Part shown: positions 7,957 through 16,466 of the stretch, in pieces
Layout of the letters: each line of letters opens with the position of its first letter
Numbering within the stretch: the stretch's first letter is position 1
DNA from: Candidatus Acidiferrum typicum
GTDB taxonomy: Bacteria; Acidobacteriota; Terriglobia; Acidiferrales; UBA7541
Reading direction: 5' to 3'
Assembly (NCBI GenBank): GCA_025463055.1
Contig: JAOAPV010000047.1
Location: 62,001-126,000 of the forward strand
Length of the DNA stretch: 64,000 bases
Made by a program: the position numbers and the translations under genes
Notes under the pieces: model-generated
Told to the model about the DNA's origin: nothing
Seen by the model: the letters and a program-made list of their open reading frames with translations, nothing else
Database searches by the model: none

Positions 7957-8244
7957 ATGGCGAACTATGTTGCTAGGGTCGAACTTCATTCCGCCACTCG
8001 GGACGATTACGAGCGGCTGCACGCAAGCATGCAGCGTAGAGGATATTACAGAGCCATCCGTGGGTCCGATGGAAAGGCGTATCAGCTTCCAACAGGAACG
8101 TATGTCGTTAGGGATACCAACAGTTCGCTCGACAATGCTCTTAACGCTGCACAAGAAGCCGCAAACGAAATAGGAAAACAGTCATGGGTTTTCGTTGCGG
8201 ATTGGAGTAGTGCCACTTGGTTAGGGCTGTCTATCGTGGGATGA
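7957..8244 (+). CDS. GhoS-like (DUF2622-type) small protein
   Basis: The 95-residue protein reads ANYVARVELHSATRDDYERL, then GYYRAI, YQLPTGTYVV, a helix ALNAAQEAANEIGKQ and a final strand region WVFVADWSS. This alternation of strands and helices and the YQLPTG turn match the small ferredoxin-like proteins annotated as DUF2622/GhoS; GhoS of Escherichia coli is an RNase antitoxin of a type V toxin-antitoxin system. Likeness to that family is from memory of motif order, and RNase function is not shown here. It has GAGGG before the ATG and is followed after 19 bases by the TIR gene, so the two are probably co-transcribed and functionally linked. Confidence 0.65.
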   Translation: MANYVARVELHSATRDDYERLHASMQRRGYYRAIRGSDGKAYQLPTGTYVVRDTNSSLDNALNAAQEAANEIGKQSWVFVADWSSATWLGLSIVG

Positions 8245-8263
8245 AGAAATTCGGGAGATGCAA

Positions 8264-9145
8264 ATGCGAGTATTCCTAAGTTGGTCAGGCGCGTTGAGCC
8301 AGAAGGTGGCACTTGCCTTCAGAGAGTGGCTACCGTCTGTCATTCAGTCACTAGAACCGTATGTGTCTTCGGAAGACATCGACAAGGGGTCACGTTGGAG
8401 TGCGGAATTGGCCCAAGAACTAGATAAATCTCGTTACGGAATTATCTGCCTCACGAAAGAGAACGTGAGTAAACCTTGGATTAACTTTGAAGCAGGTGCA
8501 TTGTCGAGAAGCATTGAAAAGACGACATTAGTCGCGTTCTCACCAGCCGTCTCCCCCTTCCTTTTTGACCTGAAGTCATCGGAGCTTGAGGGACCATTTA
8601 CGCAGTTCCAATACGTAGTAAACGAACGCGATGACATATACAAGCTTGTTTCCAGTATCAACGGCAAAGTGGATGTGAATCAGCTTTCGGCTGAAATGAT
8701 TGATAAAGCTTTTGAGAAATGGTGGCCCGAACTCCAAACGGCGCTGGCAAGAATCGCAGCAGAGGTACCCGCGACGGTTACCAAAACACCCACAAGAAAG
8801 CCAGAGGAAATACTGGATGAATTGCTCGAATTGGTTCGGGCACAGCAAAGGTTAATGATTTCGAAGGAGGACCTAAGCAGTTCGTTTGGCTCACTTCGTG
8901 GTGACATTGTGCAAGCTCTAGGAGGGAGTATCTTCGGCAGCGGCCTTGGAGCAACCGGGATGGTGAACTTTCGTAGTCTACTTGGAGGACGGGGCGGCGG
9001 ATTTACCTCTGAAATTCCCGGCGCGACGGTGCTCCACTCCGGTTCGTTGCCGAGTGGTTCGCCACCGAGTGGAGCGGGGCACACAGCGCCAAGCGTCGAT
9101 AGTCAGCCAGAACCGAAAAAGGCCAGCACCGACAAAGCGCAGTGA
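8264..9145 (+). CDS. TIR-domain protein, probable NADase effector
   Basis: Residues 1 to about 150 form a bacterial TIR domain: RVFLSWSGALSQKVALAF at the first strand and helix, the BB-loop-like VSSEDIDKGSRW, then YGIICLTKENV and WINFEAGALS, in which the Glu after Trp is the expected catalytic residue for NAD+ cleavage. Residues about 170 to 220 form a helical region, and the last 60 residues are Gly/Ser/Pro-rich and probably disordered. The ATG at 8264 is chosen because GGGAG lies six bases upstream. There is no signal peptide or membrane segment. TIR NADases act in phage defence by depleting NAD+; the island setting fits this, but no partner such as ThsA or Argonaute is present. Confidence 0.8.
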   Translation: MRVFLSWSGALSQKVALAFREWLPSVIQSLEPYVSSEDIDKGSRWSAELAQELDKSRYGIICLTKENVSKPWINFEAGALSRSIEKTTLVAFSPAVSPFLFDLKSSELEGPFTQFQYVVNERDDIYKLVSSINGKVDVNQLSAEMIDKAFEKWWPELQTALARIAAEVPATVTKTPTRKPEEILDELLELVRAQQRLMISKEDLSSSFGSLRGDIVQALGGSIFGSGLGATGMVNFRSLLGGRGGGFTSEIPGATVLHSGSLPSGSPPSGAGHTAPSVDSQPEPKKASTDKAQ

Positions 9146-9482
9146 GAGTGATGATTCTTGTGTACAACCTGTGTACAAAATAGGCGTTTTGAAGGGCCTG
9201 AAAATGGACCTAAGCAACGCAGAATCAACAACAGCATCCTGAGCTACAGGCCCATGAGCAACGCCAAATTTTAACATGGGTTAGAGCAGTTCGCACATAT
9301 TCGGCAAGCCGCCGGAGCAACACCACAACATTCCGCGAACCCTGCCCGAGAGCGCCACGAGAAGGTGTAATAGAACAGGCGGACGTAACATTTGAAACTT
9401 GGCGAGGGCGTTCCTGCATCTTAGTTCCAGAGAACCGGGCTGACGTGTCTTTTCGAAGTCGATGACCACTTTTGGAGGAACG
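9146..9482. other. island right-flank gap
   Basis: No supported gene lies between the TIR gene and the outer membrane protein gene. Short frames on both strands lack ribosome binding sites and family likeness. The gap contains the tRNA-like sequence described separately (9194..9253) and may include the right end of the mobile island, since genes from here on are ordinary chromosomal ones. Confidence 0.4.
9194..9253 (-). other. tRNA 5'-end copy / tRNA-like sequence, possible attachment site
   Basis: Read on the minus strand from 9253, the first 15 bases GGGCCTGTAGCTCAG are identical to the 5' end of the intact tRNA-Arg at 36323, including the acceptor and D-arm start, and the three bases TCA four to two positions before them also agree. 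The segment ends with CAGGCCC at 9200..9194, which can close a 7-base-pair acceptor stem. At about 60 bases with no anticodon or T arm it is not a working tRNA. It may be an attachment-site core or tRNA remnant at the island's edge. Confidence 0.5.
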
Positions 9483-10130
9483 ATGCGATACCGCTTGCCG
9501 CTGTTGCTCATGTTCACGTTGTGCTTCGCTGCAGGTTCGCCGGTGTTCGGGCAGTGGCGCGACCTTACGAAATGGGAAGTGGCGCCGTTTGTGGGATACG
9601 AAACGGAAGGCTCCTACCCGGTGACAAATTCGTTCACCATAGACAGGTTGCGAGTGGATGGCGGGCTAAGTTACGGCACTTTCATTGATTACACGCTGAC
9701 GGAGAACTCGCAAGCGGAATTCATGTGGAGCAGAAACAATACGAGTTTTAGCGAGCGGGATGCGGCAACAGGAACGTACTCGAAAGCTTTTAATTCGGAT
9801 TTTGACCAATTCTCGTTTGGCTTTCTCTACATGCTGAAGAACAGCGAAAGAAAGCTGCGGCCGTTTATTGCCGGCGGCATTGGCTTTTCGCACGAATCCA
9901 ACAGCGGAGGCAATTCGAATCATACTTTGCTCGCGTTTAATCTGGGCGGCGGAGCGAAATACGAAGTGACGCGGCACTTTGCCTTGCGCGGAGATCTGCG
10001 GTGGCTGCCCTCGCGTGCCAACAAAACTCCGGCGGTGCAGTGCGATCCGTTTGGAAACTGTTTCCAGCAGAACGTTTCCAATTATCTGCAGCGGGTGAAC
10101 TTCACTGGCGGGATTGCGTTTCGGTTTTGA
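9483..10130 (+). CDS. outer membrane beta-barrel protein
   Basis: The 215-residue protein starts at the ATG at 9483 (GGAGG seven bases upstream) with a Sec signal peptide (RYRLPLLLMFTLCFAAGSPVFG). The mature part alternates short hydrophobic strands with turns (VAPFVGYE, SYGTFIDYTL, FDQFSFGFLYML, RPFIAGGIGF, LAFNLGGGAKYEV, ALRGDLRWL) and ends in a C-terminal aromatic residue after GIAFRF, as outer membrane barrels do. The likely fold is an eight-stranded OmpA/OmpW-type barrel. The substrate or role is not known; it stands alone between the island and the thiolase gene. Confidence 0.8.
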   Translation: MRYRLPLLLMFTLCFAAGSPVFGQWRDLTKWEVAPFVGYETEGSYPVTNSFTIDRLRVDGGLSYGTFIDYTLTENSQAEFMWSRNNTSFSERDAATGTYSKAFNSDFDQFSFGFLYMLKNSERKLRPFIAGGIGFSHESNSGGNSNHTLLAFNLGGGAKYEVTRHFALRGDLRWLPSRANKTPAVQCDPFGNCFQQNVSNYLQRVNFTGGIAFRF

Positions 10131-10230
10131 CGCGCGAGCGGCGGCCGATCAGAGCAAAAAAGCGCCGAAATCGAAAAAACGTCTATCATTGATAATGAAG
10201 AGCTGAGCTTGTGGATAGGCTCCCTTCTGC

Positions 10231-10262
10231 CAACGCTTGTGTGGCAATCACGACAAGCGTTG
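10231..10262 (+). promoter_or_regulatory. hairpin just before the thiolase gene
   Basis: CAACGCTTGT at 10231..10240 and ACAAGCGTTG at 10253..10262 form a perfect 10-base-pair stem, extended by GTG/CAC across a small bulge. It ends about ten bases before the AGGAG ribosome binding site of the thiolase gene. This could be a 5' leader structure affecting expression or a terminator for upstream transcription, although no T-run follows. Confidence 0.4.
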
Positions 10263-10284
10263 CTCGCCCTTTAGGAGATTGCAC

Positions 10285-11502
10285 ATGCCTGAAGCCGTGA
10301 TCGTTTCCGCCGTGCGCACGCCAGTTGGCCGAGCGTATAAAGGGTCGCTGCGCGCCACGCGACCGGACGACCTCGCCGCGCTCGCCATAAAAGAGGCTCT
10401 CGCGCGCGTTCCTGGCGTGGACGCGAAAGAAATCGAGGACGTGATCCTCGGCTGCGCTATGCCCGAGGGCGAACAAGGCATGAACGTCGCGCGAATCGCT
10501 GCTCTGCGCGCCGGTCTCCCCGTCGAAACCTCGGCGATGACCATCAACCGCTTCTGCTCCTCTGGGCTGCAAGCGATCGCGCTTGCTGCCGAACGCATTC
10601 GGAGCGGCTCGGCCGAAATCATCATCGCCGGCGGCACGGAATCGATGTCGCTCGTGCCCATGGGCGGCAACAAAATTTCTCCCAATCCCTGGCTGGTTGA
10701 CCATTATCCTGACGCGTACATCAACATGGGACTCGGCACAGAAAATATCGCCCGCAAGTTCGGCATTACCCGAGAACAGGCTGACGAATTCTCCGCCAAT
10801 TCGCACAAGAAGGCTCTCGCCGCTATTGCCGCGGGGAACTTCAAGGAGGAAACCATTCCTGTCGAAGTGAGAATTACTTCACTTCCGAACGGAAATGGGA
10901 ACGGCGCTTCCGCAAAATCGAAGTCTTCGCCAAAGCCTACGACGCAAACCTTCCAATTCGAGACGGACGAACTTCCCCGGGCCGATACTTCGCTCGAAGT
11001 TCTCGCCAAGCTAAAACCGGCGTTCCACGCGAAAGGCACGGTTACCGCGGGAAACAGCTCGCCCATGAGCGACGGTGCCGCCGCCGCGGTGGTGATGAGC
11101 GAAGCTCGCGCCAACGCGCTCGGCCTGAAGCCGCTCGCGCGTTTCGTCGCGTACGCAACGGCCGGATGTCCTCCCGAGGAGTTCGGCATCGGCCCGGTCT
11201 TCGCGATTCCAAAGGCTCTGAAGCTCGCTGGCCTTTTGTTGAACGATATCGCCGTAATCGAGCTTAACGAAGCTTTCGGCGCGCAATCGCTCGCGGTGAT
11301 ACAGCAAGCCGGCCTGGACGCCGCGCGCGTCAATCCCAACGGCGGCGCGATCGCCCTGGGACACCCGCTAGGCTGCACCGGGGCCAAACTCACCGCTACG
11401 TTAATTCGCGATCTTCAGCGCAAAAACGCCCGCTACGGCATGGTCACCATGTGCATCGGCGGAGGAATGGGCGCCGCCGGCATCTTCGAGCGCCTTTCGT
11501 AG
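10285..11502 (+). CDS. fadA: acetyl-CoA acyltransferase (thiolase)
   Basis: The 405-residue protein is a complete thiolase. The nucleophilic cysteine lies in [14 protein letters not shown], the catalytic His in [17 protein letters not shown] and the second Cys in [14 protein letters not shown]. The segment [17 protein letters not shown] is typical of 3-ketoacyl-CoA thiolases of beta-oxidation, which cleave 3-ketoacyl-CoA to acetyl-CoA and a shortened acyl-CoA. The ATG at 10285 has AGGAG eight bases upstream and starts the usual [14 protein letters not shown]. Use as a degradative FadA or as a biosynthetic acetyl-CoA acetyltransferase cannot be separated by sequence alone; the acyl-CoA dehydrogenase at 14019 supports beta-oxidation. 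Confidence 0.92.
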   Translation: MPEAVIVSAVRTPVGRAYKGSLRATRPDDLAALAIKEALARVPGVDAKEIEDVILGCAMPEGEQGMNVARIAALRAGLPVETSAMTINRFCSSGLQAIALAAERIRSGSAEIIIAGGTESMSLVPMGGNKISPNPWLVDHYPDAYINMGLGTENIARKFGITREQADEFSANSHKKALAAIAAGNFKEETIPVEVRITSLPNGNGNGASAKSKSSPKPTTQTFQFETDELPRADTSLEVLAKLKPAFHAKGTVTAGNSSPMSDGAAAAVVMSEARANALGLKPLARFVAYATAGCPPEEFGIGPVFAIPKALKLAGLLLNDIAVIELNEAFGAQSLAVIQQAGLDAARVNPNGGAIALGHPLGCTGAKLTATLIRDLQRKNARYGMVTMCIGGGMGAAGIFERLS

Positions 11503-11597
11503 CCTGCAAATGAAGCTAGCACCGCAGAAATGAATGCTTCGCACACCTGTGGAGGTACACCTGCGACGCTCCGCGAGTTCTTCGCGTTTAACTTGTC

Positions 11598-12452
11598 ATG
11601 CAGGCACCAGCCAAGTACGATTCCGACTTCATGAAACCAGCCCTTGCCCTTATCTGCATGGCGTTATGGTGCTCCGCAACGCGCGCCCAAGCGCCCCAAC
11701 TACCGGCGCCTAATCTTCCGCTCCAAAACCCAACTGCGCCGCAAGGACCTGTGCCCATCAGCGACGAACCCCACCACCGTCTGGTGCTGCAAAACGATTT
11801 CGCGCGTGTTTACAATGTGACCGTTCCGCCGCTGGACAGCACGCTTTTACATCAGCACGATCTCCCGTATCTGTATGTTGTGCTGGGCCTCGCGGACATC
11901 ATCAACGCTATCGTCGGCAAGCCTGAACTCCATCAAGTGCTGGAAGATGGGGAAACGCATTATTCGTCCGGGCATTTCGCGCACATCGTGCGGACGGATT
12001 CCGGCATGCCGTTTCATAACATCACTATCGAACTGGTCCGTCCTCAGGGCACACCGAAGAATCTCTGCAAAGATGTGCTGCCGGCTCCGCTGGATTGTCC
12101 GGAACAGCGGCCGGCCATTAACGGCAGCAAGCGCAAAAAAGCTACTCCACAAGTTGCGTCGGAAGATGTTCCCTATTTTGAGACGGATGAGGTTCGCGTC
12201 GATCTGCACAAGGTGTCCGGCGGGAATGATTACGTTGACGCGGCGCCGAAGGTCGATGCCCTGCTCGTCGGGCTGACCAATTCCAATCTCGACGTAAATC
12301 TCGGAGGCGAACACATTGGATTTCTGCACGGCGGCGACGTGCTATGGCTGCCTGCCGGCCAGCCTCGCCGAATCGTCGATTTCCTTGGGACACACTCCGG
12401 GTTCCTATTAATTTCATTTAAGGACAGCGCCGCGCGTCCGACCGCCCAGTAG
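11598..12452 (+). CDS. secreted cupin-like protein of unknown function
   Basis: The 284-residue protein has a Sec-type signal sequence starting at an internal Met (KPALALICMALWCSATRAQA), so the ATG at 11631 may be the true start. The body shows two beta-rich halves, each with cupin-like features: PLDSTLLHQHDLPYLYVVLG in the first and GGDVLWLPAGQPRRIVDFLG in the second. The first half keeps two closely spaced His residues that could bind a metal. It is probably periplasmic. No enzyme family is recognised, and the gene has no clear operon partner. Confidence 0.6.
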   Translation: MQAPAKYDSDFMKPALALICMALWCSATRAQAPQLPAPNLPLQNPTAPQGPVPISDEPHHRLVLQNDFARVYNVTVPPLDSTLLHQHDLPYLYVVLGLADIINAIVGKPELHQVLEDGETHYSSGHFAHIVRTDSGMPFHNITIELVRPQGTPKNLCKDVLPAPLDCPEQRPAINGSKRKKATPQVASEDVPYFETDEVRVDLHKVSGGNDYVDAAPKVDALLVGLTNSNLDVNLGGEHIGFLHGGDVLWLPAGQPRRIVDFLGTHSGFLLISFKDSAARPTAQ

Positions 12453-12659
12453 CGAACGGGAGCGCTCGTCGAAGCGCTACGAGCATCTCCCTTCCAGAAT
12501 CTCTGCCCTCTGAGGTTTTTTTGCACGTCACCCATATAACGCGGACTCGTTAATCTTTGAGAGACGCGATGAGGCTCGTGCGCACCAGGTCGATGCTGGC
12601 AATATCGTTGCTCGGGCGCATAGAATTGGCCTGCGAATACGGATGGGGCGCGGACTGCT

Positions 12660-13487
12660 TTGAACACACTTGAATTTACCGCTCTCATTGGATTGGGCGG
12701 CCTGGTGGCGGGATTTTTGGGGGCGCTTACCGGGCTAGGGGGCGGCGTTGTGATTGTGCCGCTGCTCACGGTGGTGTTTGGTGTCGATATTCACTATGCG
12801 ATTGGGGCGGCGCTGGTTTCCGTGATTGCTACCTCCAGCGGAGCGGCGGCGGCGTACGTGCGCGAAGGGTATTCCAACGTGCGCGTGGGTATGTTTTTGG
12901 AAATTGCCACCACGGTGGGAGCATTGGTGGGCACGGCGCTGATTTTGCACCTGCGCGTCTCAATCATCTCCATCATCTTCGGAGTAGTGCTGCTGTACTC
13001 CGCCTACGCATCCATGACAGAGCATACCCATTCCGGTGCAAACGACGGACCGGATCGCATCGGCACCTGGCTGAAGATGGACAGCACCTATCCCACCGCG
13101 AACGGAATGGAGGGCTACCATGTGCGCGGAGTGCCACAGGGGTTTGTGCTGATGTTTGTGGCAGGAGTGCTTTCGGGCTTGCTGGGGATTGGCTCCGGGG
13201 CGGTGAAGGTGCTAGCAATGGACAAGGCGATGAAGCTGCCGTTCAAAGTGTCGACAACCACCTCGAATTTCATGATCGGGGTGACTGCGGCGGCGGGCGC
13301 AGGGGTTTATTTGCGGCGTGGCTACATCGATCCGGGGCTGGCGATGCCAGTGATGCTTGGAGTGCTGGCGGGATCATTAATTGGGGCGCGCGTGCTGGCG
13401 GTTGCAAAAGTGAAGGTTTTGCGCAAGGTGTTCAGTGCGGTGATTGGGGTGCTGGCGGCCGAGATGATTTACAACGGACTAAAGTAG
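12660..13487 (+). CDS. TauE/SafE-family sulfite/sulfonate exporter
   Basis: The 275-residue protein has the two-repeat structure of the TauE/SafE family: the first repeat carries GLGGLVAGFLGALTGLGGG followed by VIVPLLTVVFG, and the second carries FVAGVLSGLLGIGSGAVKVL. Seven or eight hydrophobic segments are visible. Family members export small anions such as sulfite or sulfoacetate; the substrate here is not known. The start is a TTG codon; no better ATG lies near. A DUF1634 gene follows after 12 bases, a common pairing, so the two probably form one transporter unit. Confidence 0.85.
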   Translation: MNTLEFTALIGLGGLVAGFLGALTGLGGGVVIVPLLTVVFGVDIHYAIGAALVSVIATSSGAAAAYVREGYSNVRVGMFLEIATTVGALVGTALILHLRVSIISIIFGVVLLYSAYASMTEHTHSGANDGPDRIGTWLKMDSTYPTANGMEGYHVRGVPQGFVLMFVAGVLSGLLGIGSGAVKVLAMDKAMKLPFKVSTTTSNFMIGVTAAAGAGVYLRRGYIDPGLAMPVMLGVLAGSLIGARVLAVAKVKVLRKVFSAVIGVLAAEMIYNGLK

Positions 13488-13499
13488 GACGCACGAGCT

Positions 13500-13892
13500 A
13501 TGGAAGCGATGATCGAAAAGGAAAACGCAGAGAAGCGCATGGACGAAATTATGGGCCGACTGCTGCGCACCGGCGTGATTTTGGCAGCAGTTTTTGTGCT
13601 TGCCGGGGGAGCTGTATACATGGCGCAGCACCCGACACCGGTTACGGACTATCGTGTATTTCAAGGTGAGCCGGCAGAACTGCGCACGGTTTCGGGGATT
13701 TTCCACGAGGCGCTGGCGCTTCATGGGCCAGGGCTGATTCAGTTTGGGTTGTTGATCCTGATTGCTACGCCAATTGCGCGAGTGGCGTTTTCGGTGGTGG
13801 CCTTCCTGTACCAGCGGGATTGGACTTATGTGATGGTTACGCTGGTTGTTCTTAGTCTACTGTTCTATAGCCTTTTAGGCGCCGGTGGGTGA
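13500..13892 (+). CDS. DUF1634 membrane protein
   Basis: A 130-residue integral membrane protein with three hydrophobic segments (LLRTGVILAAVFVLAGGAVYM, IQFGLLILIATPIARVAF after a periplasmic loop, and MVTLVVLSLLFYSLLGAG). The pattern of one segment, a loop with YRVFQGEP, then two more segments is that of DUF1634. Members are regularly found beside TauE/SafE exporters, as here with a 12-base gap, and are assumed to act with them. The function of the family is unproven. Confidence 0.8.
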   Translation: MEAMIEKENAEKRMDEIMGRLLRTGVILAAVFVLAGGAVYMAQHPTPVTDYRVFQGEPAELRTVSGIFHEALALHGPGLIQFGLLILIATPIARVAFSVVAFLYQRDWTYVMVTLVVLSLLFYSLLGAGG

Positions 13893-14018
13893 GGATGGCG
13901 ATAGATAGTTTGGAGCAAGGCCGCAGGGCTCGCTGACTCAGCGCTGCTCTGCAGGGACCGTGGGTGTAGAATTGTTTCGCTGAGTTGGCGAAGACAGCGA
14001 ATTCAAAGAAAGAGAACA

Positions 14019-15824
14019 ATGATGGCGACTGCAACGTTTACGAAGCAGGCGGCTAAGGGCGGGAGCTTTTTGCTGGAATCGCCGTTGCCAGGCGATGTGT
14101 TTACGCCGGCGGATCTCACAGATGATCAGAAGCTGATTGGGCAAACGGCGGAAGAGTTTGTGGTGAAGGAAGTGCTGCCGCTGGCGAAGGATTTGGAGAA
14201 CAAAAAAGCCGGCTTGATGCCGTCACTCGTGAAAAAAGGCGGCGAGCTGGGATTGATGGGTGGCGGAGTGCCGGAGGAGTACGGCGGCGCGGGGCTGGAC
14301 AAGATTGCAACCACGGTGCTGACGGAAAAATTATCCATCTATGGCGGATTTGCGGTGACGCACGGGGCGCACGCTGGCATTGGAACGCTGCCGATCGTTT
14401 ATTTCGGGACGGAAGAGCAGAAGAAGAAGTACTTGCCGAAGCTCGCGACGGGCGAGCTGATTGGCGCTTATTGCTTATCGGAGCCGCAGGCCGGATCGGA
14501 CGCGCAGAATTCGCTCACGCGCGCAGAGCTCAATAGCGAAGGCACGCACTACATCTTGAACGGGCAAAAGATGTGGATCACGAATGGAGGCTTCGCCGAC
14601 GTATACGTCGTGTTCGCGAAGGTCAATGGCGAGAAATTTACGGCGTTCATCGTGGAGCGCACGTTCCCGGGATTCAAGCCAGGCAATGAAGAGCACAAGA
14701 TGGGAATTCACGGGAGTTCGACGACGCCGATTTTCCTGGAGAACTGCAAGGTGCCGAAGGAAAACGTGCTGCACGAAATCGGGCGCGGGCACATTGTGGC
14801 ATTCAATATTTTGAATGCGGGTCGCTTTACGCTGGGGGCATCGTGCGTGGGCGGGGCGAAGAATGTGCTGGCAACGTCTTCAAAATATGCGAAGGAACGC
14901 AAGGCGTTCGGCAAGCAAATTGGCGATTTTGGATTGATCCGGGAAAAACTGGCAGAGATGGCCATTCAGATTTTTGCGGTGGAGTCCATGGTGTACCGGT
15001 CGGCGGGAAATATTGAAGCGGCGATGGCGGCGGCTTCCGTTTCCGGCGGGGACAAGATCCAGAGCGCGATGAAAGTGCTCGAGGAATACGCGATCGAGAG
15101 TTCCATCGCGAAAGTGTATGGCAGCGAAATGCTGGACTACGTGGTGGACGAGGCTGTGCAGATCTTCGGTGGATACGGATTTCACGAAGAATATCCTGTG
15201 TGCCGAGCGTATCGCGATTCGCGCATCAATCGGATTTTCGAGGGCACCAACGAAATCAACCGCATGCTGATCATTCAGATGCTGATGAAGCGCGCGATGG
15301 GCGGGCAGCTCCCGCTGATTCCGGCGGCGATGAAGCTGGCGGACGAGATTCTGGCAGGGCCTTCCTTCGAGGACGCGCCGGAAGGTGTGCTCGCTGACGA
15401 GGCGCGGGTGCTGGCAAACGTGAAGAAAATGTTTTTGCAGGCGGCGGGCGGAGCGGTGCAGAAATTCCGGGAAAAGTTGGCGGACGAGCAGGAACTAATC
15501 GCCGCGCTATCGAACATTGTAATGGAAATTTACGCCATGGAGTCTTGCCTGCTGCGCGCACAAAAAGCGGCGGCGGCGAAGGGTGAATCCGCTACGCAGA
15601 CGCTGATCGATGCGGCGCGAGTGTTTATCGCGGAGGCCGCGGAACGCGTGGAGCATGAAGCCAAGCGTGCCGTGACGGCAGTGAATGAAGGCGACATGCT
15701 GACGACGCAGATGGCCGTGCTGAAGCGGTTTGGCAAGCGCGCGCCGGTGGACACGATCGCGCTGCGGCGCGGCGTCGCGGCGGCAGTGCAGGCCCAGGAC
15801 CGGTATCCCTTTGAGGGCCGCTAG
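14019..15824 (+). CDS. fadE: acyl-CoA dehydrogenase, long C-terminal type
   Basis: The 601-residue flavoprotein carries the FAD/substrate segments AYCLSEPQAGSDAQNSL and WITNGGFADVYVVFAK, the C-terminal helix signature QIFGGYGFHEEYPVCRAYR and RINRIFEGTNEINRM, where the Glu of FEGTNE is the expected catalytic base. About 190 residues follow this core, giving a length close to VLCAD and ACAD9-type enzymes, which act on longer chains and have a membrane-associated C-terminal domain. The start has a purine-rich AAAGAAAGAG before ATGATG, so the first or second Met may be used. With the thiolase at 10285 it fits fatty-acid beta-oxidation. Confidence 0.9.
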   Translation: MMATATFTKQAAKGGSFLLESPLPGDVFTPADLTDDQKLIGQTAEEFVVKEVLPLAKDLENKKAGLMPSLVKKGGELGLMGGGVPEEYGGAGLDKIATTVLTEKLSIYGGFAVTHGAHAGIGTLPIVYFGTEEQKKKYLPKLATGELIGAYCLSEPQAGSDAQNSLTRAELNSEGTHYILNGQKMWITNGGFADVYVVFAKVNGEKFTAFIVERTFPGFKPGNEEHKMGIHGSSTTPIFLENCKVPKENVLHEIGRGHIVAFNILNAGRFTLGASCVGGAKNVLATSSKYAKERKAFGKQIGDFGLIREKLAEMAIQIFAVESMVYRSAGNIEAAMAAASVSGGDKIQSAMKVLEEYAIESSIAKVYGSEMLDYVVDEAVQIFGGYGFHEEYPVCRAYRDSRINRIFEGTNEINRMLIIQMLMKRAMGGQLPLIPAAMKLADEILAGPSFEDAPEGVLADEARVLANVKKMFLQAAGGAVQKFREKLADEQELIAALSNIVMEIYAMESCLLRAQKAAAAKGESATQTLIDAARVFIAEAAERVEHEAKRAVTAVNEGDMLTTQMAVLKRFGKRAPVDTIALRRGVAAAVQAQDRYPFEGR

Positions 15825-15848
15825 CAAGAACGATTCAAGGAAACCCGA

Positions 15849-16322
15849 TTAGGCGAACGATGCCTTGCGTGTGGCGCGCAGCCGCATAAACAAGTAGATC
15901 GAAGTAATCAGCAGAAAAGGCGAAGAATAGAAGCCCGGAGCCGGACGCGGAAGCCGGACCGAGGGCACGGTGTGGCCCAGCACCGTGAAAATCGTGTGAC
16001 CCATTCCATTGAGCAGCATAATTGCGGCAAAGAAATAGGCCAGCGGTCGCAGGCCACGCGCATTGCGATAGGCAAACGGCGTGAGCGCCAGCAGGACTAA
16101 ATTGACGAGGATGAGCCCGACTAACCATTCGCGGTACTCGAATGTGGGCATCGGAAACCAGCTTAGCCTAGCATGCATGGCGATAACGGTGGGATTGTAA
16201 ACGCTGAGGAAGCCCGTAAGCGCCTCGTCCACGACGTGAACACAGAAGGCGAGACACAGCAGGATCCAAGCAAGGCCAAAATTATCGATTGAGGCCGAAG
16301 CCCGAGTAGCGGCTGGAGCCAT
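15849..16322 (-). CDS. HXXEE-like integral membrane protein
   Basis: A membrane protein of about 157 residues with four hydrophobic segments. The first carries LCLAFCVHVVDEALTGF, close to the His-x-x-Glu-Glu pattern of the HXXEE family, and the third carries LNGMGHTIFTVLG with another conserved His. The frame is open to a GTG at 16388, but the ATG at 16322 gives the expected N-terminus. The family's function is unknown; conserved acidic and His residues in the membrane hint at a hydrolase. It is transcribed divergently from the sensor kinase. Confidence 0.65.
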   Translation of the reverse strand: MAPAATRASASIDNFGLAWILLCLAFCVHVVDEALTGFLSVYNPTVIAMHARLSWFPMPTFEYREWLVGLILVNLVLLALTPFAYRNARGLRPLAYFFAAIMLLNGMGHTIFTVLGHTVPSVRLPRPAPGFYSSPFLLITSIYLFMRLRATRKASFA

Positions 16323-16466
16323 GGCGGGATTGTAGCGCACTAAGGGCTGGGAGAGAGCTGTTTGCTCTTGGGGTACGAAGAGGCACACGAAGCTTTAGTA
16401 GGTTAAGCGCTTACCTTACACTTTATCGCAAGCGATATACCGCCGCCGTGGAAGGAGCAGCTTGGG

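Noticed and set aside
9194-9253. A functional tRNA on the minus strand
   Set aside because: It is only 60 bases long, with no anticodon stem or T arm, so only a remnant or attachment core is claimed.
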